The notes: generated from the sequence alone by a model not told the origin. 64,000 nt of DNA from Microbispora rosea subsp. aerata (GCF_014647835.1 NZ_BMPY01000021.1:1-64000), one strand, 5' to 3'; positions 11,217 to 22,634 are shown, counted from the stretch's first letter. Made by a program: numbers and translations.

Positions 11217-11222
<6 letters not shown>
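10959..11222 (+). CDS. Small acidic, disordered hypothetical protein
   Basis: An 87-residue protein with a basic first third ([17 protein letters not shown]) and an acidic proline-rich remainder ([28 protein letters not shown]). It looks disordered and no family was recognised. It is divergent from the methyltransferase gene. Its stop shares the palindrome TCATGA (11217-11222) with the stop of the convergent glycerol kinase gene, a tight junction that supports its being real. A GGCAGGTGAGCGG stretch precedes the ATG. Confidence 0.5.
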
Positions 11223-12734
<1,512 letters not shown>

Positions 12735-12774
12735 GGCGGCCTACCTTCGGGCGGCGGAAGCGATGGGGGGATGG

Positions 12775-13542
12775 TCACCAGCGGGCGGCGCCGAGGTCGC
12801 GGGAGACGGCCCGCGCCGCGTCGCGCACATATCCCACCAGTTCTGGACGGGGACGCCCGCCGGGGTCGCAGATCCGCTCGGTGGCGCCGGAGATGCCCAT
12901 GGCGCCCACCACGAGTCCTCCGTACCCCCGGATCGGGGCCGCGACCCCCGCCTCGCCCGGGCCGGCCTCGTCGACGTCCGACGCCCAGCCGTGCTCGCGC
13001 ACGGTCGCGAGCACGCGCGACATCTCCTTCCGCGTGCGCACCGTGCGGCGGGTGAACCGCTCCGGCTCCCCCTCCTGTACGGCGGCCGCGGCGTTGGCGT
13101 CGTAGGCGAGCAGCACCTTGCCGATCGCGGTGGCGTGCAGGGGCAGGAGCATGCCGACGTCGAGCGTCTGCAGGCTGTCGTCGGGCCGGAACACGTGGTG
13201 GACGACCAGCACCCTGCCCTGGAGGTGGGTGCCGATCCGCACCGCCTCGCCGCTGCGCGCGGCCAGGGCGTCGGCCCAGTTGATCGCCCGGGAGCGGAGC
13301 TCGTTCACGTCCAGATAGCTGGTGCCGAGGTGCAGCAGCGCCGCGCCGAGCTGATACTTGCCGGTCGCCTTGTCCTGCTCCACGAAGCCGACGAGCTGGA
13401 GCGTGCGCAGGATGCCGTGCGCCGTGCCGCGGGCCAGCCCCAGCGAGTTCGCGATCTCGGTGAGGCCGAGCCGCCCCGATCCCTGGGCGAGCAGCCGCAG
13501 GATCGCGGCGGCGCGCTCGATGGACTGAACCGGACCCGGCAC
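12775..13542 (-). CDS. IclR-family transcriptional regulator (GylR-like)
   Basis: A 255-residue IclR regulator: winged helix at residues 1-70 (PVQSIERAAAILRLLA; LTEIANSLGLARGTAHGILRTL) and effector-binding domain at about 75-250 (HATAIGKVLLAY; GVAAPIRGYGGLVVGAMGISG). The GTG at 13542 gives the usual family length and has AGGA upstream. An in-frame ATG at 13704 would add 54 low-complexity residues reaching into the divergent promoter, so I reject it. Its position between two glycerol kinase genes matches gylR of Streptomyces, which represses the glycerol operon. Glycerol-3-phosphate as inducer is known for that family member and inferred here. Confidence 0.88.
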   Translation of the reverse strand: MPGPVQSIERAAAILRLLAQGSGRLGLTEIANSLGLARGTAHGILRTLQLVGFVEQDKATGKYQLGAALLHLGTSYLDVNELRSRAINWADALAARSGEAVRIGTHLQGRVLVVHHVFRPDDSLQTLDVGMLLPLHATAIGKVLLAYDANAAAAVQEGEPERFTRRTVRTRKEMSRVLATVREHGWASDVDEAGPGEAGVAAPIRGYGGLVVGAMGISGATERICDPGGRPRPELVGYVRDAARAVSRDLGAARW

Positions 13543-13684
13543 GCCCCGGATCCTAGCCGGAAGGCGTCCGGCACCGCCGACGCTGCGCCGCGCCGGGCGC
13601 TCACCGGCGCGGGACGGGCCCGCCAGGGAACGCGGCCGTGTCATGCCGGGGAGCGCGGTCCGGCGATCCGGGTGTGACCGGTGT

Positions 13685-13697
13685 TCGACAATGCCGA
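13685..13697. promoter_or_regulatory. Candidate glycerol-regulator operator
   Basis: TCGACA-A-TGCCGA is a near-perfect odd-spaced palindrome (5 of 6 pairs) lying between the IclR gene and the divergent glpK-glpD operon, about 105 bp before the glpK start. It is a natural place for the IclR protein to bind and control both arms. Binding is inferred. Confidence 0.45.
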
Positions 13698-13801
13698 CAG
13701 ACATTCGTTGACTGCCCTTCCCGGGCCGTCTAGCGTCCGGACAGCGCGGCGGTCACGGCGGGTACCGTTCCCACCTCACCAGAACGAGAGGCGCAACGAG
13801 A

Positions 13802-15319
13802 ATGGCAGACTACGTCGGCGCGGTCGACCAGGGGACGACCAGCACCCGCTTCATGATCTTCGATCACGGGGGCAACGAGGTCGCCCGCCACCAGCTCGAA
13901 CACCAGCAGATCCTGCCGCAGGCGGGCTGGGTCGAGCACAACCCGACCGAGATCTGGGAGCGCACCCGCGTGGTCATCGAGACCGCGATGCGCACCGCGG
14001 GCCTGCACGCCTCCGACCTCGCGGCGCTCGGCGTCACCAACCAGCGCGAGACGGCCGTCGTCTGGGACCGCCGCACCGGCCGGCCGTACTACAACGCCAT
14101 CGTCTGGCAGGACACCCGCACCGACCGCATCGCCGCCGCGCTGGAACGCGAGGGCAAGGGCGAGGTGATCCGGCGCAAGGCCGGCCTGCCGCCCGCCACC
14201 TACTTCTCCGGCGGCAAGATCCAGTGGATCCTGGAGAACGTCCCCGGCGTCCGCGAGGCCGCCGAGCGCGGCGACGCGATCTTCGGCACCACCGACACCT
14301 GGCTGCTGTGGAACCTCACGGGCGGCGTCGACGGCGGCGTCCACGTCACCGACCCCACCAACGCCAGCCGCACCATGCTGATGAACCTGGAGACGCTCGA
14401 CTGGGACGACGAGCTGCTGTCGTTCTTCGGCGTCCCCCGCCGGATGCTCCCGGAGATCAAGCCGTCGTCCAACCCCGGCCTGTACGGCGTCACCCGCGCG
14501 GGCGGCCCGCTCGGCGGCGAGGTGCCCCTGGCGGGCGACCTCGGCGACCAGCAGGCCGCGACGGTCGGCCAGGTGTGCTTCGAGCCCGGCACGGCGAAGA
14601 ACACCTACGGCACCGGCAACTTCCTGCTGCTCAACACCGGCACCGAACTCGTCCGCTCCCGGCACGGCCTGCTCACCACGGTCTGCTACCAGTTCGGCTC
14701 TTCCGAGCCGGTGTACGCCCTGGAGGGCTCGATCGCCGTCACCGGCTCCGCCATCCAGTGGCTGCGCGACCAGCTCGGCATCATCTCCGGCGCGGCGCAG
14801 AGCGAGGCGCTCGCCCGGCAGGTCGACGACAACGGCGGCGTCTACTTCGTGCCCGCGTTCTCCGGCCTGTTCGCGCCGTACTGGCGCTCCGACGCCCGCG
14901 GCGTGATCGTCGGCCTGTCCCGCTACAACACCAACGCCCACCTGGCCCGCGCCACGCTCGAGTCGATCTGCTACCAGACCAAGGACGTCGTCGGCGCGAT
15001 GGAGCAGGACTCCGGCGTCGTCCTCGACGTGCTGCGGGTGGACGGCGGCGTGACGGCCAACGAGCTGTGCATGCAGCTCCAGGCCGACATCCTCGGCGTC
15101 CCCGTGTCGCGTCCCGTGGTCGCCGAGACCACCGCGCTCGGCGCCGCGTACGCCGCCGGGCTCGCCGTCGGCTTCTGGAAGTCGACCGACGACCTCAAAC
15201 GCAACTGGCACGAGGACCGCCGCTGGGCGCCCACCTGGACCGACGAGCAGCGCGAGCGCGGCTACGCCGGATGGCGCAAGGCCGTCCAGCGGACGCTCGA
15301 CTGGGTCGACGTCGACTGA
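13802..15319 (+). CDS. glpK: Glycerol kinase
   Basis: A 505-residue FGGY kinase, first gene of the glpK-glpD operon. [18 protein letters not shown] forms the N-terminal phosphate motif, WVEHNP and WQDTRTDR line the substrate pocket, [13 protein letters not shown] and the C-terminal [15 protein letters not shown] complete the ATP site. It phosphorylates glycerol to glycerol-3-phosphate for the dehydrogenase encoded 31 bp downstream. ATG 13802 aligns exactly with the start of the paralogue at 12734, which supports both starts. Probably controlled by the divergent IclR regulator. Confidence 0.96.
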   Translation: MADYVGAVDQGTTSTRFMIFDHGGNEVARHQLEHQQILPQAGWVEHNPTEIWERTRVVIETAMRTAGLHASDLAALGVTNQRETAVVWDRRTGRPYYNAIVWQDTRTDRIAAALEREGKGEVIRRKAGLPPATYFSGGKIQWILENVPGVREAAERGDAIFGTTDTWLLWNLTGGVDGGVHVTDPTNASRTMLMNLETLDWDDELLSFFGVPRRMLPEIKPSSNPGLYGVTRAGGPLGGEVPLAGDLGDQQAATVGQVCFEPGTAKNTYGTGNFLLLNTGTELVRSRHGLLTTVCYQFGSSEPVYALEGSIAVTGSAIQWLRDQLGIISGAAQSEALARQVDDNGGVYFVPAFSGLFAPYWRSDARGVIVGLSRYNTNAHLARATLESICYQTKDVVGAMEQDSGVVLDVLRVDGGVTANELCMQLQADILGVPVSRPVVAETTALGAAYAAGLAVGFWKSTDDLKRNWHEDRRWAPTWTDEQRERGYAGWRKAVQRTLDWVDVD

Positions 15320-15350
15320 CCTGATCGATCACGAGGGAGTAAGAACCGAA

Positions 15351-17069
15351 ATGTCGGTACCCATGGGTCCCCGCGGCCGGGAGGCGGCGCTGCGGAGCCT
15401 GAGCGAGGACGAGTTCGACGTCCTGGTCGTCGGCGGCGGGGTGGTCGGCGCCGGCGTCGCGCTCGACGCGGTCTCGCGCGGCCTGTCCGTCGCGCTGGTG
15501 GAGGCCCGTGACCTCGCGGCCGGCACCTCCAGCCGGTCGAGCAAGCTGATCCACGGCGGGCTGCGCTACCTTGAGCGGCTCGACTTCCGGCTGGTCCGGG
15601 AGGCGCTGCGGGAGCGGGGCCTGCTGGTGACCCGGCTGGCCCCGCACCTGGTCCGTCCCGTGCCGTTCCTGTTCCCGCTGCGGCACCGGGTGTGGGAGCG
15701 CGGCTACGTCGGCGCGGGCGTGCTGCTGTACGACACGCTCGGCGGCGCCCGGGCGCTGCCCCGGCACCGCCAGCTCAGCCACAGCCGGGCCCTGCGCGAG
15801 GCCCCCGGGTTGCGCGGCGACGCGCTCGTCGGGGCCATCCAGTACTACGACGCCCAGGTCGACGACGCCCGCTTCACGATGATGGTGGCCCGCACGGCCA
15901 TGCAGTACGGCGCCTGCGTCACCACCCGCACCAAGGTCACCGGGTTTCTGCGGGACGGCCGCCGGGTGACGGGCGCGGTGGTGCGCGACCTGGAGAGCGG
16001 CGCGGAGATCCGGGTCAGGGCCCGCCAGGTGATCAACGCCACCGGCGTGTGGACCGACGAGATCCAGCGGCTCGCCGGCGCGTCGCCGGGCTCGCGGGGC
16101 TCGGTGACCGTCCAGGCGTCCAAGGGCGTGCACCTCGTCGTGCCGCGAGAGCGGATCCGGCTCGACACCGGCCTGATCCTGCGCACCGAGAAAAGCGTGC
16201 TCTTCGTGATCCCCTGGGGCCCGCACTGGATCGTCGGCACCACCGACACCCCCTGGAATCTGGACAAGGTCGAGCCCGCCCCCACCCGGGCCGACATCGA
16301 CTACATCCTGGAGCACGTCAACGCCGTGCTGCGGACCCCGCTCACGCACGACGACGTCGAAGGCGTCTACGCGGGCCTGCGCCCGCTGCTCGGCACGCCG
16401 GGGTCGGGGTCGTCGGAGACCGTCAAGCTCTCCAGGGAGCACGCGGTGATCCGGCCCGAGCCCGGCCTGGTCATCGTCGCGGGCGGCAAATACACCACCT
16501 ACCGCGTGATGGCCAAGGACGCCGTCGACGTCGCGGTGGCCGGTCTCGGCCGGAAGGTGCCCGCGTCGGTCACCGACCGCGTCCCCGTCCTCGGGGCCGC
16601 CGGCTTCGAGGCGCTGCGCAACAACCGGCGCCGCCTCGCCGACCGGGCCGGGCTGCCCGTCGCGCGCGTCGATCACCTGCTGGGCCGGTACGGCTCCTGC
16701 GTCGAGGAGGTGCTCGCGCTGATCGAGGGAGATCCCCGCCTGGGCGAGCCGATTCCCGGCGCGGAGGGCTACCTGGCGGCCGAGGCCGTGTACGCGGTCA
16801 CGCACGAGGGCGCGCTGCACCTGGAGGACGTCCTGGTCCGCCGCACCCGGGTCTTCATCGAGGAACGCGACCGCGGGCTCGCGGCGGCCCCCGAGGTCGC
16901 CGCGCTGATCGCGCCCGTCCTCGGCTGGGACGACGACCGGGTGCGCGCGGAGATCGACGCCTACCGCGCCGAGGTCGAGGCCGACCTCGCCGCGCAGCGT
17001 GAGATCGACGACGCGGCCGCCAACGCCGTACGGCTCGCGGCGGCCACCCCGGCGAACCAGATGGCCTGA
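15351..17069 (+). CDS. glpD: Aerobic glycerol-3-phosphate dehydrogenase (FAD)
   Basis: A 572-residue flavoprotein that oxidises glycerol-3-phosphate to dihydroxyacetone phosphate and feeds electrons to quinone at the membrane. The FAD-binding motif VVGGGVVGAGVALDAVSRG is at about residues 25-43, followed by the family signature SSRSSKLIHGGLRYLE. The middle contains VVPRERIRLDTGL and PWGPHWIVGTTDTPW. The C-terminal helical domain covers the last 150 residues. A GAGGGAG ribosome site lies 13-19 bp before the ATG. It follows glpK by 31 bp and completes the glycerol route. Confidence 0.95.
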   Translation: MSVPMGPRGREAALRSLSEDEFDVLVVGGGVVGAGVALDAVSRGLSVALVEARDLAAGTSSRSSKLIHGGLRYLERLDFRLVREALRERGLLVTRLAPHLVRPVPFLFPLRHRVWERGYVGAGVLLYDTLGGARALPRHRQLSHSRALREAPGLRGDALVGAIQYYDAQVDDARFTMMVARTAMQYGACVTTRTKVTGFLRDGRRVTGAVVRDLESGAEIRVRARQVINATGVWTDEIQRLAGASPGSRGSVTVQASKGVHLVVPRERIRLDTGLILRTEKSVLFVIPWGPHWIVGTTDTPWNLDKVEPAPTRADIDYILEHVNAVLRTPLTHDDVEGVYAGLRPLLGTPGSGSSETVKLSREHAVIRPEPGLVIVAGGKYTTYRVMAKDAVDVAVAGLGRKVPASVTDRVPVLGAAGFEALRNNRRRLADRAGLPVARVDHLLGRYGSCVEEVLALIEGDPRLGEPIPGAEGYLAAEAVYAVTHEGALHLEDVLVRRTRVFIEERDRGLAAAPEVAALIAPVLGWDDDRVRAEIDAYRAEVEADLAAQREIDDAAANAVRLAAATPANQMA

Positions 17070-17549
17070 CCAGGCTCGGCCCGGCCGGTTCCAGAAAAGC
17101 ACGCCGCTGAAGTTGAGTCGTGTGCCGACGACGCCCGTCTCCGGTCCGGACAGAGCGATCGACGAGACTGCCTTGACCAAGGTGACGGTGGCCGAGGCGG
17201 CGCTCCAGCGCACGGTCGGACTCCCGTTCCAGACCACGTCATGTCTGATCACCCCTGCGCTTCGAGTTCGCCCCTACGGCACTGTCACACCGGAAAGCGG
17301 CGTTTCGTCAGCCGTACGCGGGTGGTGAGCGTCGCGGGGCGGCTGATGGCGGCACCGCGGGCGGCGCGGCGAGGGTGTATTCGGACGCTCGCGTGCGGCG
17401 GCGCGGCCGGCGGTGGTGGCGTGGGCCGTGTGGCGGGGGCGCGCTTGGACGCCCGCGCGGGGCGGAGCGGCTGACGTCGGTGGCGTGCCCGGACCGCGGA
17501 GCGACCGGGGGCGGGCGGCGCGGGTGCGCGGAGCGGGACGCCTCGTCGT
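17070..17549. other. 480-bp intergenic region; possible decayed gene on the minus strand
   Basis: No intact gene. On the minus strand, 17252 to about 17080 reads as a protein-like segment containing IALSGPETGVVGT and LNFSGVLFW, reminiscent of Ig-like repeat domains of secreted actinobacterial proteins, before it runs into antisense glpD. It may be a remnant. The right half (17330-17549) is extremely GC-rich and appears empty. Confidence 0.35.
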
Positions 17550-18218
17550 TCAGTTCGCCGGAGGGGCGGCCGCAGTGGTCCGCGACAGCACTTCGAGGAG
17601 GCGTCCGGGGGTGTCCACCACGGCGATGACGCCGGGGTCGGAAAACTCGGACGCCTCGCCGAATCCCCACGTCACCGCGACGCTCCGCACGCCGCAGGCG
17701 GCCGCGCCCGCGACGTCCTCCCTCCGGTCGCCGATCATCACGGCCGCCTCGGGCGGTGCGCCGAGGACGTCGAGCGCGTGCCGGATGACGTCCGCCTTGT
17801 GCCGCCGTGACCCGTCGAGCGTCGCCCCGGCCACGTACGCGAAGAAGCCGTCGAGCCCGAAGTGCGCCAGGATCCTCTCCGCGTAGACGGCCGGTTTCGA
17901 GGTCGCGACCGCGAGGGTCCGGCCGTCCGCGACGAGCGCCTCCAGCACGGCGGGGATGCCCGCGATGACCTCGTTCTCGTACATCCCGCCGGAGGTGTAG
18001 CGCTCCCGGTAGGCGCGCACGGCGTCGGCGAGACGCTCCGGCGGCACGCCGAGCCGCAGGAAACCGTCCTGGAGGGGCGGGCCGATCATGGCGCGGAGCC
18101 GCGCACGCTCCACCTGGGGCAGCCCGACCGCGGACATGCCGTGCCGCAACGAGGCGACGATGCCGGCCTCGGGGTCGGTCAGCGTGCCGTCGAGGTCGAA
18201 GAGGCAGTATCGGGTCAC
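17550..18218 (-). CDS. HAD hydrolase, phosphoglycolate-phosphatase-like
   Basis: A 222-residue HAD phosphatase. Motif I is FDLDGTLTDPEAGI (residues 7-20). The cap domain follows, with MIGPPLQDGFLRLG. Motif II is AVATSKP, the motif III Lys lies in SRRHKADVI, and motif IV is MIGDRREDV. It belongs to the Gph-type group, cleaving small phosphate monoesters such as 2-phosphoglycolate or a sugar phosphate. The GTG start at 18218 lies 15 bp past the stop of the ROK regulator, so the two form an operon. Pairing with a ROK gene hints at a sugar-phosphate substrate, but this is a guess. Confidence 0.85.
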   Translation of the reverse strand: MTRYCLFDLDGTLTDPEAGIVASLRHGMSAVGLPQVERARLRAMIGPPLQDGFLRLGVPPERLADAVRAYRERYTSGGMYENEVIAGIPAVLEALVADGRTLAVATSKPAVYAERILAHFGLDGFFAYVAGATLDGSRRHKADVIRHALDVLGAPPEAAVMIGDRREDVAGAAACGVRSVAVTWGFGEASEFSDPGVIAVVDTPGRLLEVLSRTTAAAPPAN

Positions 18219-18232
18219 GGCTGTCCCATCGG

Positions 18233-19375
18233 TCAGGCGAGCACGGCGTCCAGCAGCAGGGAACCGGCGCCGAGCAGGGCGGCGTCGGGCCCGGACCGGG
18301 TGGCGGAGATCTCCAGGTCGCGGGTGGCCAGCGGCAGGCACCGCTCGTACACCGCCGCGCGGATCGAGGCGATCAGCGGCTCGGCGGACGACAGGCTGCC
18401 GCCGACCACGATCGCGTCGGGGTTGATGAAGTTGACCAGCACGGTCAGCACCTCGCCGATGAGCCGGCCGGCGTTGCGGACCAGCGCGGTGGCCTCGGGC
18501 ACCCCGTCCTCGACCAGCGCGACGACGTCGGCCGGCCGCCGCACCTCGATGCCCTGCTCGTTGAGCACGCTCATCAGCGCCGCGCCGCTGGCGTAGGCCT
18601 CCAGGCAGTCGTCGTGCCCGCAGGAGCAGGTGACCGACGAGTCGCTCCTGACCCGCACGTGGCTGATGTCCCCGGCCGCGCCCCGCCCCCGGTGCAGCGC
18701 GCCGTTCACGATCAGGCCGCAGCCGATGCCGCTGCCGGCCTTGAGCACCATGAGCGTCTGGCACTTCGGCCACGACCTGGCCTCCCCGGCCGCCATGAGG
18801 TTGGCGTCGTTCTCGACCAGCACGGGCAGGTCGAAGTGCGCGCCGAGGCGTTCGGCGACGGGGAAGTTGTTCCAGCCGGGCATGCGCGAGGGCGCGACGA
18901 CCCGGCCGGTCGCCGGGTCGACGGGACCGGGGATGCCCGTGCCGACGCCGCGCAGCGGCACGCCGGGCGGGCCGTGCGCGGCCAGCAGGTCCTCGAACGC
19001 GGCGGCCATCCAGTCAATGGTCGCCTCGGGCCCCTCCGCGATCTCGCAGGGGCGCTCCTCGACCACCAGCGGAGTGCCGCTGAGGTCGAGGAGGCCGAGC
19101 CGTGCGTGGTGCGCGCCCAGGTCGGCCACCGCGAGCAGCCCGGCGCTGGGGCTGAGCCGCAGCCGGCGGGGGCGCCGGCCGCCGCGCGAGGTGCCGGCGC
19201 CCTCCTCCACCAGCAGGCCGCTGTCGATCAGCTCTTCGACGCGCAGGGAGACGCTGGAGGCCGCCAGGCCGGACAAGCGGGCGAGCTCGGCCCGCGACTC
19301 GGCGTGGCCGGCGGCGACGAGGCGCAGGAGGTCGCCCTGCGCCCCCCGCACCGGCAACCTCTCTTTGCCTGGCAT
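18233..19375 (-). CDS. ROK-family transcriptional regulator (NagC/XylR type)
   Basis: A 380-residue ROK protein: N-terminal winged helix (residues 10-60; [25 protein letters not shown]) followed by a sugar-kinase-fold domain. The latter has [30 protein letters not shown], a GAGDISH-like [12 protein letters not shown] segment and the zinc motif [10 protein letters not shown] that marks the ROK family. It probably senses a sugar or sugar phosphate and represses nearby genes. Targets may be its own operon or the divergent amino-acid transporter 104 bp away. Whether it still binds sugar or has kinase activity is unknown. Confidence 0.88.
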   Translation of the reverse strand: MPGKERLPVRGAQGDLLRLVAAGHAESRAELARLSGLAASSVSLRVEELIDSGLLVEEGAGTSRGGRRPRRLRLSPSAGLLAVADLGAHHARLGLLDLSGTPLVVEERPCEIAEGPEATIDWMAAAFEDLLAAHGPPGVPLRGVGTGIPGPVDPATGRVVAPSRMPGWNNFPVAERLGAHFDLPVLVENDANLMAAGEARSWPKCQTLMVLKAGSGIGCGLIVNGALHRGRGAAGDISHVRVRSDSSVTCSCGHDDCLEAYASGAALMSVLNEQGIEVRRPADVVALVEDGVPEATALVRNAGRLIGEVLTVLVNFINPDAIVVGGSLSSAEPLIASIRAAVYERCLPLATRDLEISATRSGPDAALLGAGSLLLDAVLA

Positions 19376-19455
19376 GGACGAAGAGATACCACGTCATGAC
19401 TTTCTCCGGCAACGCGTTGACTTCGACCAGAATAATCCATTACGGTCCGCCGTAT

Positions 19456-19469
19456 CTTCGATTTCGAAG
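19456..19469. promoter_or_regulatory. Inverted repeat before the amino-acid ABC operon
   Basis: CTTCG-ATTT-CGAAG (19456-19469) lies between the divergent ROK regulator and ABC transporter, ending 10 bp before the ATG, so it overlaps the ribosome site region. TTGACT at 19417-19422 could be a -35 element upstream. Possible ROK operator; evidence is positional only. Confidence 0.35.
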
Positions 19470-19479
19470 GAAGTTGGCG

Positions 19480-20208
19480 ATGATTCGGGCACGAGGCCTC
19501 AACAAGTGGTTCGGTGATCACCACGTGCTGCACGACGTCGACCTCGACGTGGCGCGCGGCGAGGTCGTGGTGGTGATCGGCCCCTCCGGGTCCGGGAAGT
19601 CGACGCTGTGCCGGTGCCTCAACCGGCTGGAGCCGGCGGACTCGGGCGAGATCCTCGTCGACGGCGTCCCCGTGCCCGAGGAGGGCCGCGCGCTGGCCCG
19701 GCTGCGGGCCGACGTGGGGATGGTCTTCCAGAACTTCAACCTCTTCCAGCACAAGACCGTGCTGGAGAACGTGATGCTCGCGCCGATGAAGGTGCGCGGC
19801 GTGAGCCGCGCCGAGGCCGAGCGGACCGCCCACGAGCTGCTGGCCCGCGTCGGCATCGCCGAGCAGGCCGGCAAGCAGCCCGCGCGGCTGTCGGGCGGCC
19901 AGCAGCAGCGCGCCGCCATCGCCCGCGCGCTGGCCATGCGGCCCAAGGTCATGCTCTTCGACGAGCCCACCTCGGCGCTCGACCCGGAGATGGTCGGCGA
20001 GGTCCTCGACGTGATGACGGGCCTGGCCGCCGACGGCATGACCATGGTCGTCGTCACCCACGAGATGGGGTTCGCGCGCCGCGCGGCCGACCGCGTGGTG
20101 TTCATGGACGGCGGCCGGATCGTCGAGACGGGAGAGCCGAACGCCTTCTTCGACTCGCCCCGGACCGACCGGGCCAGGGACTTCCTGGCCAAGGTACTCA
20201 CGCACTGA
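19480..20208 (+). CDS. Polar amino-acid ABC transporter, ATP-binding protein
   Basis: A 242-residue ATPase of the GlnQ/GluA family. Walker A is GPSGSGKST (residues 33-41), followed by the Q-loop VFQNFNLF, signature [15 protein letters not shown], Walker [13 protein letters not shown] and switch VVTHEMGFA. The [17 protein letters not shown] and VTHEMGFAR forms are typical of glutamate/aspartate/glutamine importers. ATG 19480 is preferred because AAGGAAG lies about 10 bp upstream and the family begins there. First gene of a five- or six-gene run with a binding protein, two permeases, an asparaginase and probably cutC. Confidence 0.92.
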   Translation: MIRARGLNKWFGDHHVLHDVDLDVARGEVVVVIGPSGSGKSTLCRCLNRLEPADSGEILVDGVPVPEEGRALARLRADVGMVFQNFNLFQHKTVLENVMLAPMKVRGVSRAEAERTAHELLARVGIAEQAGKQPARLSGGQQQRAAIARALAMRPKVMLFDEPTSALDPEMVGEVLDVMTGLAADGMTMVVVTHEMGFARRAADRVVFMDGGRIVETGEPNAFFDSPRTDRARDFLAKVLTH

Positions 20209-20230
20209 TCGCAAAGGATGGTGGACCCCG

Positions 20231-21160
20231 ATGGTGTCCATTAAGCGGGTGGCCGCTGTCGCCGCCGTGGCGATGGCCGGTTTGACGGCCTGTGCCGGGA
20301 CCGACTCGGCGAGCTCCGCCGTGCCGGGCGCGGCCGCGAGCGAGGGCGGCGGGGGCGGCGTGCTCGCCGAGGCGCCGGTGGCCGCCGCCGCGGACATCCT
20401 GCCCGGCTCGACGATGGAGAAGATCAAGCAGCGCGGCGAGCTGATCGTCGGCGGCTCGCTCGACGCGCCGCTGCTGTCCCAGCAGAACCCGGTCACCGGC
20501 GAGGTGGAGGGCTTCGACGCCGACCTCGGCAAGGCGCTGGCCAAGTACATCATCGGCCAGCCGAAGGTGAAGATCGTCAACTCGGCGTCGGAGACCCGCG
20601 AGGCGCTGCTGAGCAACGGCACCGTGGACGTGGTCTTCCAGACCTACACGATCACCCCCGAGCGGGCCGAGCAGGTCTCCTTCGCCGGGCCGTACTACTC
20701 CTCCGGCCTGTCCATCGCGGTCAAGAAGGGCACGACGGGGATCTCCTCGCCGCAGGACCTGAACGGCAAGACCGTCATCGCCGGGGCCAACACCCCCGCC
20801 ATCCCCGCGATCAAGAAGCTCGCGCCGCAGGCGAAGATCATCACGTTCGGCGGCGACCCCGAGTGCGTCCAGGCGCTCAAGCAGGGCCGCGGCGTCGCCT
20901 ACGTCCAGGACGAGACGCTGCTGGCCGCCGACGCCCAGAAGGACCCCGAGCTGCAGGTCGTGTCCAAGCCGTTCACCCAGGACCCGTACGGCATCGGCCT
21001 CAAGCACGGCGACGACCAGTTCAAGTCGTTCGTCAACGACTGGCTGCGGAAGATCCAGGCGAACGGCGTCTGGCAGGACATCTGGAAGAACTCCCTCGGC
21101 ACGGTCGTGCAGGGTGAGGCCCCCACGCCGCCCGAGATCGGCTCGGTGCCGGGTTCCTGA
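20231..21160 (+). CDS. Amino-acid ABC transporter substrate-binding lipoprotein
   Basis: A 309-residue family 3 solute-binding protein. The lipobox LTAC puts the lipid-anchored Cys at residue 21, and a glycine/alanine-rich tether follows to about residue 55. The binding domain starts at MEKIKQRGELIVGGSLDAPLLS, with EGFDADLGKALA and DVVFQTYTITPERAEQVSFAGPYY as family motifs. It captures an acidic or amide amino acid outside the membrane. It follows the ATPase by 22 bp, and its stop overlaps the next ATG (TGATG). Confidence 0.9.
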   Translation: MVSIKRVAAVAAVAMAGLTACAGTDSASSAVPGAAASEGGGGGVLAEAPVAAAADILPGSTMEKIKQRGELIVGGSLDAPLLSQQNPVTGEVEGFDADLGKALAKYIIGQPKVKIVNSASETREALLSNGTVDVVFQTYTITPERAEQVSFAGPYYSSGLSIAVKKGTTGISSPQDLNGKTVIAGANTPAIPAIKKLAPQAKIITFGGDPECVQALKQGRGVAYVQDETLLAADAQKDPELQVVSKPFTQDPYGIGLKHGDDQFKSFVNDWLRKIQANGVWQDIWKNSLGTVVQGEAPTPPEIGSVPGS

Positions 21161-21804
21161 TGTCGGCGCTGCTTGATCACCTGCCCGAGGTCTGGCAGGG
21201 GCTGGTCGTGACCCTCCAGATGACCGCGGCGTCGTTCGCCGGCGCCGCGGTCGCGGGGCTCGTGATCGTGGCGATGCGGGTCGGGCCGGTTCCGGTGCTG
21301 CGCGCGGTCGCGACCGTCTACGTCGAGACCCTGCAGAACCTCCCGCTGCTCGTGCTGCTCGTGCTCGCGGTCTTCGGCCTGCCGGAGATCGGGCTCAAGG
21401 CCGGCCTGACCACCACGGCCGTCGTGGTGATCGCGCTGTACGAGGGCGCCTACATCGCCGAGGCCCTGCGCTCGGGCGTCAACGCGGTCTCCGCCGGCCA
21501 GGGCGAGGCGGCCCGGGCGCTGGGGCTGACGTTCGGCCAGTCGCTGCGCCACGTGGTGCTGCCGCAGGCGCTGCGGACGGTCGTGCAGCCGATCGGCAAC
21601 ATCTTCATCGCGCTCACGATGAACACCTCGCTCGCGGCGGCCGTCGGCGTGGTCGAGCTGACCGCCGCCGCCAACCGGGTGAACCTGCTGGAGGCGCGGC
21701 CCATCCCGGTCTTCGTCGGGGCGGGCCTGGCGTACGCGGCGATCGCGGCCTGCGCCGGGTTCGTGACCGGGCGGCTGGAACGGCGGCTGGCGGTGGCGCG
21801 ATGA
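21160..21804 (+). CDS. Amino-acid ABC transporter permease 1
   Basis: A 214-residue membrane protein of the HisM/GluC family. About five hydrophobic segments are visible. The cytoplasmic EAA loop reads EAARALGLTFGQSLRHVVLPQALRTV (residues 110-135), which contacts the ATPase. The N-terminal HLPEVWQGLVVTLQMTAAS is typical of polar amino-acid permeases. The ATG overlaps the stop of the binding-protein gene by one base, and its own stop overlaps the next gene by ATGA. Confidence 0.9.
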   Translation: MSALLDHLPEVWQGLVVTLQMTAASFAGAAVAGLVIVAMRVGPVPVLRAVATVYVETLQNLPLLVLLVLAVFGLPEIGLKAGLTTTAVVVIALYEGAYIAEALRSGVNAVSAGQGEAARALGLTFGQSLRHVVLPQALRTVVQPIGNIFIALTMNTSLAAAVGVVELTAAANRVNLLEARPIPVFVGAGLAYAAIAACAGFVTGRLERRLAVAR

Positions 21805-22634
21805 GCACCCTGCTGTTCGACGAGCCGGGCCCGCGCGCCCGCCGCCGCATCCGCGTCGCCACCGTGGCGGGCGTGCTCGTGCTGCTCGCCCTGCTGGCCC
21901 TGGCCGTGCGCCAGTTCGCCGCCAACGGGCAGCTCGCCGCCGAGCGCTGGCAGCCGTACGCGACCTGGCCCATGTGGCGCTACCTGCTCGGCGGGCTGTG
22001 GTCCACCGCGCTGGCCGCCGTCGTGTCCGCCGCGCTCGCGATGGCCGCCGGGATCGCCCTCGCGCTCGGACGGCTGTCGCGGCGCCGCTGGGTCCGCCTG
22101 CCGTCCGCCGCGTACGTCGAGGCCGTGCGGACGATCCCGGCGCTGCTGCTGGTCTACCTCGTGCTGTTCGCGCTGCCGAGGTACGGCCTGGACCTCCCGC
22201 TGTTCTGGAAGCTCGTGGTGCCGCTCGCCGTGTCCAACGCGGCGGCGTTCGCCGAGATCTTCCGGGCCGGGATCCTGTCGATCGAGCGGGGCCAGGGAGA
22301 GGCCGCCCTTGCCCTCGGGCTCACCCACGGGCAGTCGATGCGGCTGGTCGTGCTGCCGCAGGCCGCGCGCCGGGTGCTGCCGTCGATCGTCAGCCAGTCG
22401 GTCGGCCTGCTGAAGGACACCTCGCTCGGCTTCGTCGTCAGCTACGCCGAGCTGCTCTACAGCGGCAAGGTCCTGGCCAACTACAACGGCCTGCTCATCC
22501 AGACGTACGTCGTCGTCGCGCTGGTCTATCTCGTGGTCAACGCGTCGCTGTCCGCGCTCGCCCGTTCCCTCGACCGCTCCGCCGCGGGCGGGGGCGGGCC
22601 GCGCAGGAGGAAGATCACTCGTGTCCCTCGGTGA
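21801..22634 (+). CDS. Amino-acid ABC transporter permease 2
   Basis: A 277-residue partner permease of the HisM/GluD family. The N-terminus has a basic stretch (GPRARRRIR) and a first helix, then GGLWSTALAAVVSAALAMAAG. The EAA loop is GEAALALGLTHGQSMRLVVLPQAARRVLPS (about residues 165-195). With permease 1 it forms the heterodimeric channel. Its 3' end overlaps the start of the asparaginase gene by 14 bp, an unusually deep overlap that implies coupled translation. Confidence 0.9.
   Translation: MSTLLFDEPGPRARRRIRVATVAGVLVLLALLALAVRQFAANGQLAAERWQPYATWPMWRYLLGGLWSTALAAVVSAALAMAAGIALALGRLSRRRWVRLPSAAYVEAVRTIPALLLVYLVLFALPRYGLDLPLFWKLVVPLAVSNAAAFAEIFRAGILSIERGQGEAALALGLTHGQSMRLVVLPQAARRVLPSIVSQSVGLLKDTSLGFVVSYAELLYSGKVLANYNGLLIQTYVVVALVYLVVNASLSALARSLDRSAAGGGGPRRRKITRVPR

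Noticed and set aside
13543-13704. Longer IclR protein starting at ATG 13704
   Set aside because: It would add 54 low-complexity residues covering the operator candidate; GTG 13542 gives the normal family length and has a ribosome site.
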